Positions 1-4,865 of a stretch of 6,145 nt of DNA are shown piece by piece. This DNA comes from Hyphomicrobiales bacterium (GTDB taxonomy: Bacteria > Pseudomonadota > Alphaproteobacteria > Rhizobiales > Aestuariivirgaceae), in assembly GCA_025362535.1 (NCBI GenBank), contig JANYGE010000404.1, positions 1 to 6,145 on the forward strand, in the 5' to 3' direction. Position numbers and translations under genes: made by a program. Numbering within the stretch: the stretch's first letter is position 1; every line of letters begins with the position of its first letter. The notes beneath the pieces were generated by a model. The model worked only from the letters and a program-made list of their open reading frames with translations, did no database searches and was not told where the DNA came from.

Positions 1-449
1 ACGCTGAAATGCTTGCCCACATCGCGCAGCATGTCGATGTAATTCAAAGCCGTAAGCCATTCAGCATTATCAACCATCATGGCATCCGTTGCGCCCTCAC
101 CAAATTTCAGAAACTTGTCAAACACCTGTTGAATGCCGCGCTTGTTATTTTCAATATCATCCAGCGACAGGATCTTGCGGCTCTCATCGCGCCCCGATGG
201 ATCGCCAACCCGCGTGGTGCCGCCACCCATGAGAACAATTGGTTTATTGCCGCTGGCTTGCAACCAATGCAACAGCATAATTTGCACCAGCGAACCCACA
301 TGGAGGGAAGAGGCCGTGCAATCAAAGCCAATATAAGCCACCAGCTTTTGAGTGAGCGCCAGCGCGTCCAGTCCCTCATTGTCCGAGCATTGATGAATAA
401 AGCCACGGGTGGCCAAAGTGTTAAGGAATTCTGATTTGTATTGGGTCAT
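1..449 (-). CDS. tyrS: Tyrosyl-tRNA synthetase, N-terminal part (3' end outside window)
   Basis: Cytosolic class I aminoacyl-tRNA synthetase that activates tyrosine with ATP and charges tRNA-Tyr. The minus strand from ATG at 449 reads open for 149 codons to the window edge, about one third of the usual 400-420 residue protein. Seen directly: [20 protein letters not shown] at the N-terminus, then [13 protein letters not shown] (residues 41-53) carrying the class I HIGH-type signature as HVGS (50-53), and [13 protein letters not shown] (75-87), typical of the bacterial TyrRS nucleotide and tyrosine pocket. The KMSKS loop and the C-terminal S4-like tRNA-binding domain would lie beyond the left edge. 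The start is supported by family alignment and by AAGAGG (458-463 on the complement) 8 bases upstream. It is divergent from anmK with only 31 bases between the start codons. Identity is near certain; completeness of the gene cannot be judged here. Confidence 0.96.
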   Translation of the reverse strand, partial: MTQYKSEFLNTLATRGFIHQCSDNEGLDALALTQKLVAYIGFDCTASSLHVGSLVQIMLLHWLQASGNKPIVLMGGGTTRVGDPSGRDESRKILSLDDIENNKRGIQQVFDKFLKFGEGATDAMMVDNAEWLTALNYIDMLRDVGKHFS

Positions 450-480
450 GATGAGGGCCTCTTATCGTGAGGTGATTTGC
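450..480. promoter_or_regulatory. Short divergent tyrS/anmK gap with both ribosome binding sites
   Basis: The 31 bases between the two start codons hold an SD-like AAGAGG for tyrS (complement of 458-463, 8-base spacer) and an SD-like GAGGTGA for anmK (469-475, 5-base spacer). There is no room for two separate promoters, so at least part of each promoter must lie inside the 5' coding end of the opposite gene. On the minus strand a perfect TTGACA (complement of 482-487, inside the anmK start) sits 17 bases before TAAGAG (complement of 459-464). That arrangement would start transcription only a few bases before the tyrS ATG, so I do not assign it firmly. I see no convincing promoter for anmK. 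Confidence 0.55.
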
Positions 481-1581
481 ATGTCAAAAATTTACACAAG
501 CCTTGGATTAATGTCTGGTACCTCGCTGGATGGCATTGACGTGGCTTTGATCCGCACCGATGGCGAGGGCGTTGTTGAGCGCGGACCAAATGCGACTTAT
601 GCTTATACTCAAGCGCAACAGAACCAATTGCGCCAAGCCCTTGTCGATGCCGTACACATTTCCAAACGCACCGAAAGACCAGCGCAACTCGCAGAAACTG
701 AAGCGGCATTGACCGCTTGGCATCAAGATGCAGTTCAGAGTTTTCTCAAAGATAATGGCCTAAGCTCTTCAAATATTGATGTTATTGGCTTTCATGGCCA
801 AACAATTATTCACCGGCCAGAGCAAGGCCTAACCGTGCAACTTGGTCTAGGGGCAGAGCTATCCAAGGCCCTGCAAACCCCCGTTGTCTATGATTTGCGC
901 GCTGCCGATGTGGCCGCAGGCGGGCAAGGCGCTCCACTGGTACCCGCCTATCACCGCGCCCTTGCCAAAAATCCACCTATGGCTTTCGTAAATATAGGCG
1001 GTGTGGCTAATGTTACGCATGTGAGTGCCAATGGAGAGGTGCTGGCCTTTGATACTGGCCCCGGCAATGCACTGATCAATGATTGGGTGCACGAGCATAC
1101 GGGCCAAACCCATGATGATGGCGGCGCACTCGCCTTGGCCGGAAAGATTTCGCCAAAACATTTGAAGGCCGCGTTGGAAAATCCCTATTTCCAAAAACGC
1201 CCACCCAAATCATTAGATCGCAACAGCTTCGAGAATTTTTCTGTTGAAGACCTATCATTGGAAAATGGTGCCGCAACCCTCACGGCCTTCACAGTGCATT
1301 CCATCGCCAGAGCCGCGCGCTGGTTTCATGAACCCGTAAACACCTGGGTGATCTGCGGAGGTGGTAGGCATAACGCCGCCATCATGCAAGGCCTCAAGGA
1401 AATTCTAGGCAACGTGGAAAGCGCCGAACAGATAGGCCTCAATGGCGATAGCATGGAAGCCGAAGCCTGGGCCTATCTCGCAGTCCGAAGCCTGCGTGGC
1501 CTGCCGATTACATTTCCGGGCACGACAGGTGTAGCTTCCGCATTGACAGGCGGCATTTCAGTGGGCGAGCGATATAAATGA
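481..1581 (+). CDS. anmK: Anhydro-N-acetylmuramic acid kinase
   Basis: Cytosolic peptidoglycan-recycling enzyme that opens the 1,6-anhydro ring of anhydro-MurNAc with water and phosphorylates it with ATP to give MurNAc-6-phosphate. The 366-residue product matches the usual length of about 370. Visible family blocks, in order: GLMSGTSLDGID (9-20), GFHGQT (103-108), DLRAADVAAGGQGAPLVP (138-155), NIGGVAN (171-177), AFDTGPGN (189-196), whose Asp191 matches the catalytic aspartate of this family, SLDRN (244-248), CGGGRHN (292-298) and GDSMEAEAWAYLA (322-334). The frame is open further upstream to an ATG at 409, but that would overlap tyrS. The start at 481 has a good SD (GAGGTGA, 469-475) and gives the family N-terminus. 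The stop overlaps the next gene's start as ATGA, so the two are probably cotranscribed and translationally coupled. MurNAc-6-P etherase (MurQ), the next step in some bacteria, is not in the window. Confidence 0.96.
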   Translation: MSKIYTSLGLMSGTSLDGIDVALIRTDGEGVVERGPNATYAYTQAQQNQLRQALVDAVHISKRTERPAQLAETEAALTAWHQDAVQSFLKDNGLSSSNIDVIGFHGQTIIHRPEQGLTVQLGLGAELSKALQTPVVYDLRAADVAAGGQGAPLVPAYHRALAKNPPMAFVNIGGVANVTHVSANGEVLAFDTGPGNALINDWVHEHTGQTHDDGGALALAGKISPKHLKAALENPYFQKRPPKSLDRNSFENFSVEDLSLENGAATLTAFTVHSIARAARWFHEPVNTWVICGGGRHNAAIMQGLKEILGNVESAEQIGLNGDSMEAEAWAYLAVRSLRGLPITFPGTTGVASALTGGISVGERYK

Positions 1582-2504
1582 CCAAGAGAGTGGTTTTTAC
1601 GGGCGGTTCCGGCAAAGCCGGGCGTCATGCAATTCAGCATTTAGTGGCCAAGGGTTATGCGGTACTCAACTTGGATTTAAAACCGCTCGATCAGTTCGGT
1701 GTCTATACTTTGATCACCGATCTTACTGACAGTGGTCAGGTGTTCAACGCGCTTACCACACATTTTGACTTTGCTGGATTTGAAAATGGCTCGCCCCCCA
1801 GCGCACCAGACGCCGTAGTGCATTTTGCCGCCATTCCCCGCGTCTTGGCTGAACCAGATAACAAAACCTTCTCCGCCAATGTCATAAGCACCTATAATGT
1901 CATTGAGGCCGCTGCGAAATTAGGCGTGCCAAAAATCATTATTGCATCGAGCGAAACCACCTATGGCGTGTGCTTTGCCGAGGGTGATAGAGACTTCAAA
2001 AAACTGCCCTTGGAAGAGGATTATGACATTGATCCCATGGATAGTTACGGCCTATCAAAGCTGGTGAATGAGCAAACCGCCAAGGCTTTTGCCGCGCGTT
2101 ACAAAACTGATATTTATGCCCTGCGCATTGCTAATTTGATTGAACCTAATGATTATGCTCGCTTCCCCGATTTTATTAAAAATCCGAAATCCCGCAAACG
2201 CAATTCGTGGAGCTATATTGATGCGCGTGATTTAGGGGAAATTGTGCATTTATGTTTGCAAAAGCAGGGTTTGGGATTTCAAGTTTTTAACGCAGTAAAC
2301 GACACGATCACGGCTTACACACCAACGGCACAATTTCTTGCCGAGCATTGCCCAAACACACCCATCACGCGAGAGCTTGGTGAGTTTGAAGCCCCAATGT
2401 CAAACCGCAAAATCCGTGAGGTTTTGGGATTTGAGGAGCAACATAATTGGCGAAAATATGTGAAACGCCGTTATTCTTCCTGGGTTAAGCGCTTATCCAA
2501 ATAA
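1578..2504 (+). CDS. NAD(P)-dependent epimerase/dehydratase, extended SDR family
   Basis: A 308-residue protein of the extended short-chain dehydrogenase/reductase superfamily (COG0451-like), probably cytosolic, acting on a sugar nucleotide or similar substrate that I cannot specify. Seen: Rossmann fold start MTKRVVFTGGSGKAGRH with the GxxGxxG cofactor motif (GGSGKAG, 9-15); an acidic residue at the end of beta-2 (Asp33 in NLDL), which favours NAD over NADP; HFAA (82-85); ASSETTYG (123-130) containing the catalytic Ser/Thr region; and YGLSK (157-161), the YxxxK catalytic pair. SYIDARDLGE (212-221) is a typical extended-SDR block. The C-terminal region (about 240-308) would form the substrate domain. 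The start overlaps the anmK stop by four bases (1578-1581) with only a weak purine stretch upstream, so coupled translation is likely. The 3' end overlaps the convergent hydrolase gene. Family is sure; the link to cell-wall recycling is only suggested by coupling to anmK. Confidence 0.9.
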   Translation: MTKRVVFTGGSGKAGRHAIQHLVAKGYAVLNLDLKPLDQFGVYTLITDLTDSGQVFNALTTHFDFAGFENGSPPSAPDAVVHFAAIPRVLAEPDNKTFSANVISTYNVIEAAAKLGVPKIIIASSETTYGVCFAEGDRDFKKLPLEEDYDIDPMDSYGLSKLVNEQTAKAFAARYKTDIYALRIANLIEPNDYARFPDFIKNPKSRKRNSWSYIDARDLGEIVHLCLQKQGLGFQVFNAVNDTITAYTPTAQFLAEHCPNTPITRELGEFEAPMSNRKIREVLGFEEQHNWRKYVKRRYSSWVKRLSK

Positions 2505-3118
2505 TCAGCGCAAATCTTGGTCAAATCCTCAATGCGGTCTTGGAAGAAGTGGTTGGCATCGGCAATCACTTTATGCTCGATGGCAATGCCTTTTTGCGTC
2601 TTCAGTTTTGAAACCAAAGTGTGAACCGCTTCAGGGGCCGTCACCGTGTCTTTGCCGCCATTGATAAACAGGCCGGAAGCGGGGCAGGGTGCCAGAAACG
2701 AGAAATCATAATGCTTGGCCAAAGGCGCAATCGAAATGAAGCCGCCAATTTCAGGCCGCCGCATTAAAAGCTGCATGGAAATCCACGCGCCAAATGAAAC
2801 CCCGGCAATCCAGCAAATCTTCGATTCGCGGTTTAAGGCCTGCAACCAATCCAGGGCCGAAGCCGCATCGGCCAATTCACCAGCCCCATTGTCAAACAGG
2901 CCTTGGCTGCGGCCAACGCCGCGAAAGTTAAAGCGCAAAACCGAAAAGCCACGGCTTTGAAACAGCTGATACAGCGAATGCACAATCGGGTTATTCATAG
3001 TGCCGCCGAAGGTGGGGTGCGGATGCAGCAGGATGGCAATGGGCGCAGCACTGGTTTTGCCTTGATGATAGCGCGCTTCAATGCGCCCCGCTGGTCCGTT
3101 AAAAATCACTTCTGGCAT
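2471..3118 (-). CDS. Alpha/beta hydrolase of the COG2945 type
   Basis: A 215-residue single-domain alpha/beta hydrolase, probably cytosolic (no signal peptide seen); substrate unknown. It shows the features of the small COG2945-like family common in Proteobacteria: MPEVIFNGPAGRIEARY at the start, AILLHPHPTFGGTMNN (28-43) with the His-Pro oxyanion region, RFNFRGVGRSQG (62-73), and the nucleophile elbow GVSFG (106-110) with Ser108. The remaining triad members are probably Asp157 (in GGKDTVT) and His190 (in DANHFF). An upstream in-frame ATG at 3154 and another at 3130 are possible, but family alignment favours MPEV at 3118, which has GGGA six bases upstream. It is divergent from iscR across a 193-base region that holds an IscR site, and convergent with the SDR gene. 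Nearness to the suf operon does not by itself show a role in iron-sulfur metabolism. Confidence 0.9.
   Translation of the reverse strand: MPEVIFNGPAGRIEARYHQGKTSAAPIAILLHPHPTFGGTMNNPIVHSLYQLFQSRGFSVLRFNFRGVGRSQGLFDNGAGELADAASALDWLQALNRESKICWIAGVSFGAWISMQLLMRRPEIGGFISIAPLAKHYDFSFLAPCPASGLFINGGKDTVTAPEAVHTLVSKLKTQKGIAIEHKVIADANHFFQDRIEDLTKICADYLDKRLTQEE
2483..2498. repeat. Palindrome inside the convergent gene overlap
   Basis: The bases GGTTAAGCGCTTATCC form a palindrome with a single mismatch (T2485/T2496) around a perfect 10-base core, TAAGCGCTTA. It sits inside the 34-base overlap of the SDR and hydrolase coding ends. A hairpin would need to open the centre (loop GCGC), leaving a short imperfect stem, and neither strand shows a T-tract after it, so it is not a standard intrinsic terminator. 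The core is read in register on both strands as AAG CGC TTA, giving Lys-Arg-Leu near the C-terminus of both proteins. Confidence 0.5.
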
Positions 3119-3166
3119 AATGCATCCCATTTTTGCCGCTACAGGATCAATCACAGCGCGGGGCTA

Positions 3167-3191
3167 GTAATTGACTCCCTTAGTCGGATTT
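3167..3191. promoter_or_regulatory. Type 1 IscR operator upstream of iscR
   Basis: The core TTGACTCCCTTAGTCGG (3171-3187) contains GACT (3173-3176), five bases, then AGTC (3182-3185). The E. coli type 1 IscR consensus, as I recall it, is ATASYYGACT-RWWWY-AGTCRRSTAT. Spacing is exact and both GACT/AGTC arms are perfect. The flanks also fit: TT before GACT (YY), GG after AGTC (RR), and A/T-rich ends. The centre (CCCTT) deviates. Its location just upstream of an IscR gene with an intact cluster site, and over a candidate -35 box, argues for autorepression by [2Fe-2S]-IscR. The motif match is seen in the sequence; binding is inferred. Confidence 0.72.
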
Positions 3192-3199
3192 AGTAGTTA
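3171..3199 (+). promoter_or_regulatory. Candidate iscR-iscS-sufB promoter
   Basis: TTGACT (3171-3176) is a good sigma-70-type -35 hexamer (five of six bases). Seventeen bases later comes TAGTTA (3194-3199), a poor -10 with only the first two bases matching. The -35 lies inside the IscR operator, which fits repression by promoter occlusion. Initiation would fall near 3206, leaving a leader of about 105 bases before iscR. The -10 is the weak part, so the exact position is uncertain. Confidence 0.4.
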
Positions 3200-3206
3200 C
3201 TGGCGA

Positions 3207-3232
3207 GAACGGAATAACGTAAGATACCGTTC
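3207..3232. repeat. 26-base inverted repeat in the iscR leader
   Basis: GAACGGAAT (3207-3215) is followed after eight bases by ATACCGTTC (3224-3232), whose complement is GAACGGTAT, so the arms match at eight of nine positions. It lies just downstream of the candidate iscR -10. It could be a binding site for a dimeric regulator or a hairpin at the very 5' end of the iscR mRNA. A third, direct copy of the arm, GAACGGATT, is at 3291-3299 next to the iscR SD. I do not recognise it as a known operator. Confidence 0.5.
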
Positions 3233-3273
3233 AGCTTCAAAGCCTCCGCGCCTTTAGCACGGGGCAGGGGGCA

Positions 3274-3287
3274 AAAAGCAAGCTTTT
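3274..3287. repeat. Short inverted repeat AAAAGC-AA-GCTTTT
   Basis: AAAAGC (3274-3279) and GCTTTT (3282-3287) form a perfect inverted repeat with a two-base spacer, 24 bases before the iscR start. As RNA the innermost pair would have to open to make a four-base loop. AAAAGC occurs again at 3304-3309, directly before the start codon, so GCTTTT has two possible partners. It is not a terminator: no T-run follows and the coding region begins soon after. Confidence 0.35.
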
Positions 3288-3311
3288 CGTGAACGGATTA
3301 GGTAAAAGCCC

Positions 3312-3779
3312 ATGAAAATGAGCACCAAAGGACGCTACGCCGTCATGGCGATGATCGATATTGGCGAGCACGCCCGGGGAAAGCCTGTATCTTTGGGCGA
3401 AATCGCTGATCGTCAGGATATTAGCCAAGAATATTTGGAGCAACTTTTTGGAAAATTGCGCCGCGCCAATCTTGTAGCCAGCTCGCGTGGCCCCGGCGGC
3501 GGCTATATGCTGGCGCGTGATCCAGCCGAGATCAATATATCCGAGGTGATTCTTGCTGTGGATGAACCTTTGAGTGTTACGCGTTGCGCTGGGGATGCTG
3601 TGCCGGGCTGCGTGAAGGGCGAACGCTGCAACTCGCATGACCTCTGGTCATCCATGGGCCGCCAGATGATGACATTTCTGGATTCAATTACGCTGGACGA
3701 TGTTGTGTCCAAGCGCAATCTGGCTCTGGCCGCCTCGATCCGCCAAGCCAAAGACCGCCATGTAAGGCCAACCCTGTGA
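3312..3779 (+). CDS. iscR: Iron-sulfur cluster regulator IscR (Rrf2 family)
   Basis: A 155-residue cytosolic transcription factor that carries a [2Fe-2S] cluster and adjusts iron-sulfur biogenesis to demand. Seen: N-terminal winged helix starting MKMSTKGRYAVMAMIDI, helix-turn-helix around 26-50 including SQEYLEQLF (39-47), and wing RGPGGGYML (59-67). The cluster-binding segment has Cys92, Cys100, Cys106 and His109, matching the Cys3-His set of E. coli IscR (92, 98, 104, 107) with two extra residues between the first two cysteines. Glu43, which in E. coli IscR makes type 1 site binding cluster-dependent, is present. The start aligns exactly with E. coli IscR and has TTAGG at 3298-3302. It heads the operon and its stop overlaps the desulfurase start by four bases (GTGA). 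RirA, the related rhizobial iron regulator, is ruled out by the different N-terminal and cysteine-region sequence. Confidence 0.94.
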   Translation: MKMSTKGRYAVMAMIDIGEHARGKPVSLGEIADRQDISQEYLEQLFGKLRRANLVASSRGPGGGYMLARDPAEINISEVILAVDEPLSVTRCAGDAVPGCVKGERCNSHDLWSSMGRQMMTFLDSITLDDVVSKRNLALAASIRQAKDRHVRPTL

Positions 3780-4858
3780 GAGCCTATCTCGACCATAATG
3801 GCACCAGCCCGCTGCGCCCGGAAGCAAAGAAGGCCATGCTGGCGGCTATGGATATTACAGGCAATGCCTCATCGGTTCACAGCGAGGGCCGTAAAGCCCA
3901 CAAGCTGATGGATGATGCCCGCGAAACGCTGGCCTTCAAACTCGGATGCCTGCCGCAAATGATCACCTTTACCAGCGGTGGCACTGAAGCCAATAACATG
4001 GCGCTGCGCGGTGTTGACGTAGACCGGGTTTTAATTTCAGCGGTAGAGCATCCCAGCGTGAGTGCTGCGGCCAAAGCCAGCGGCAAACTGGTTGAGATTA
4101 TCCCTGTTGATCGGTTTGGCCGGGTTGAACTGGCGGCGCTGGAAAAAATGTTAGTTGGCCCCAAGGCGCTGGTTTCAGTGATGGCCGCCAATAATGAAAC
4201 CGGCGTGGTGCAACCCATCACTGATATCGTGCAGCTCACCAGCCAAGCCGGAAGTTTAAGCCATGTGGATGCTGTGCAAGCCTTCGGCAAACGCTCCGTG
4301 AATTTCGGTTTGATCGGCTGTGATATGATGACAGTGGGAGCTCATAAAGTGGGTGGCCCCACAGGTGTTGGCGCACTGATCATTCGCGATGGTTTGGTGC
4401 TGGAGCCTTTGATGTATGGTGGTGGCCAAGAATTGCGCCGCCGTGCGGGCACTGAAAACTTGATCGCCATTGCAGGCTTTGCCGCCATCGCCGCAGCGCC
4501 GCAACTTGATACATTCGCCTTGAACGCCATGCTGGAAGCAGCCCTTGCAGAGTCGGTGATTTTTGGTGTTGGTGTGGAGCGCCTGAGCAACACCACTTGC
4601 TTTGCAGAGCCAGGCATGAAGGCCGAAACCTTACTGATGAATTTTGATCTTGAGGGCATTGCTGTCTCATCAGGTTCCGCCTGCTCATCTGGCAAAGTGG
4701 CGCGCAGCCATGTGTTAGAAGCCATGGGTGTTGCACCAGAAATCTCTGCCGCTGCCATCCGCGTATCATTGGGCTGGAACACAACTGCGGAAGACATCAC
4801 CCATTTCATCGCCGTCTGGCGCAAACTTAACCAACGTCACCGCGCAAAAGCAGCCTAG
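3776..4858 (+). CDS. iscS: Cysteine desulfurase (NifS/IscS-like), PLP-dependent
   Basis: Takes sulfur from L-cysteine as an enzyme-bound persulfide, releasing alanine, and feeds iron-sulfur assembly. The 360-residue protein starts at GTG (3776), preceded by TAAGG (3763-3767, eight-base spacer) and overlapping the iscR stop by four bases. Seen: [26 protein letters not shown] (66-74) binding PLP phosphate, HPSV (92-95) with the stacking histidine, ANNETG (138-143), DAVQAFGK (165-172) with Asp165 and Gln168, the PLP lysine Lys191 in [18 protein letters not shown] (221-228), and the catalytic loop [10 protein letters not shown] (298-307) with Cys303. The SGSACSSG loop is of the class I (NifS/IscS) type, not SufS. 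It is shorter than the 385-405 residues usual for these enzymes; the shortfall appears to be internal (see findings). It is followed by sufB after seven bases. The symbol iscS reflects family; nifS or sufS2 are used in some genomes. Confidence 0.92.
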   Translation: MRAYLDHNGTSPLRPEAKKAMLAAMDITGNASSVHSEGRKAHKLMDDARETLAFKLGCLPQMITFTSGGTEANNMALRGVDVDRVLISAVEHPSVSAAAKASGKLVEIIPVDRFGRVELAALEKMLVGPKALVSVMAANNETGVVQPITDIVQLTSQAGSLSHVDAVQAFGKRSVNFGLIGCDMMTVGAHKVGGPTGVGALIIRDGLVLEPLMYGGGQELRRRAGTENLIAIAGFAAIAAAPQLDTFALNAMLEAALAESVIFGVGVERLSNTTCFAEPGMKAETLLMNFDLEGIAVSSGSACSSGKVARSHVLEAMGVAPEISAAAIRVSLGWNTTAEDITHFIAVWRKLNQRHRAKAA

Positions 4859-4865
4859 GAATATC

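Larger units (their letters stand above)
3119..3311. promoter_or_regulatory. Divergent control region between the hydrolase gene and iscR
   Basis: This 193-base non-coding region serves the minus-strand hydrolase and the plus-strand iscR operon. Reading left to right it holds the hydrolase SD (next to 3118), an IscR-type operator (3167-3191) over a candidate iscR -35 box, a 26-base inverted repeat (3207-3232), a short AAAAGC/GCTTTT inverted repeat (3274-3287), a further GAACGG copy (3291-3296), and an SD-like TTAGG for iscR (3298-3302, nine bases before ATG). I found no convincing promoter for the hydrolase on the minus strand. Confidence 0.8.

Noticed and set aside
9..434. Open frame of 141 codons on the plus strand at the left edge
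   Set aside because: It is antisense to tyrS, whose minus-strand translation gives clear TyrRS motifs; the plus-strand product has no recognisable features.
409..480. Upstream extension of anmK to an ATG at 409
   Set aside because: It would overlap the tyrS coding start and add 24 residues not found in the family; the ATG at 481 has a good SD and gives the normal N-terminus.
2483..2498. Bidirectional intrinsic terminator at the convergent overlap
   Set aside because: The palindrome has no natural loop, carries a mismatch and is not followed by a T-tract on either strand; listed only as a palindrome.
3119..3154. Upstream starts (3154 and 3130) for the alpha/beta hydrolase
   Set aside because: The family N-terminus begins at MPEVIFNGP, with GGGA at suitable spacing before 3118; the extra residues have no SD support.
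3119..3311. RirA, Irr or Fur operator upstream of iscR
   Set aside because: I looked for an iron-box type palindrome and saw none convincing; the only recognisable regulator motif is the IscR type 1 site.
3237..3638. Minus-strand open frame of 133 codons over the iscR leader and 5' end
   Set aside because: It is antisense to a well-supported iscR gene, and the translation shows no family features.
4342..4824. Minus-strand open frame of 160 codons inside the desulfurase
   Set aside because: A shadow of the desulfurase frame; the sense strand encodes all expected catalytic motifs.
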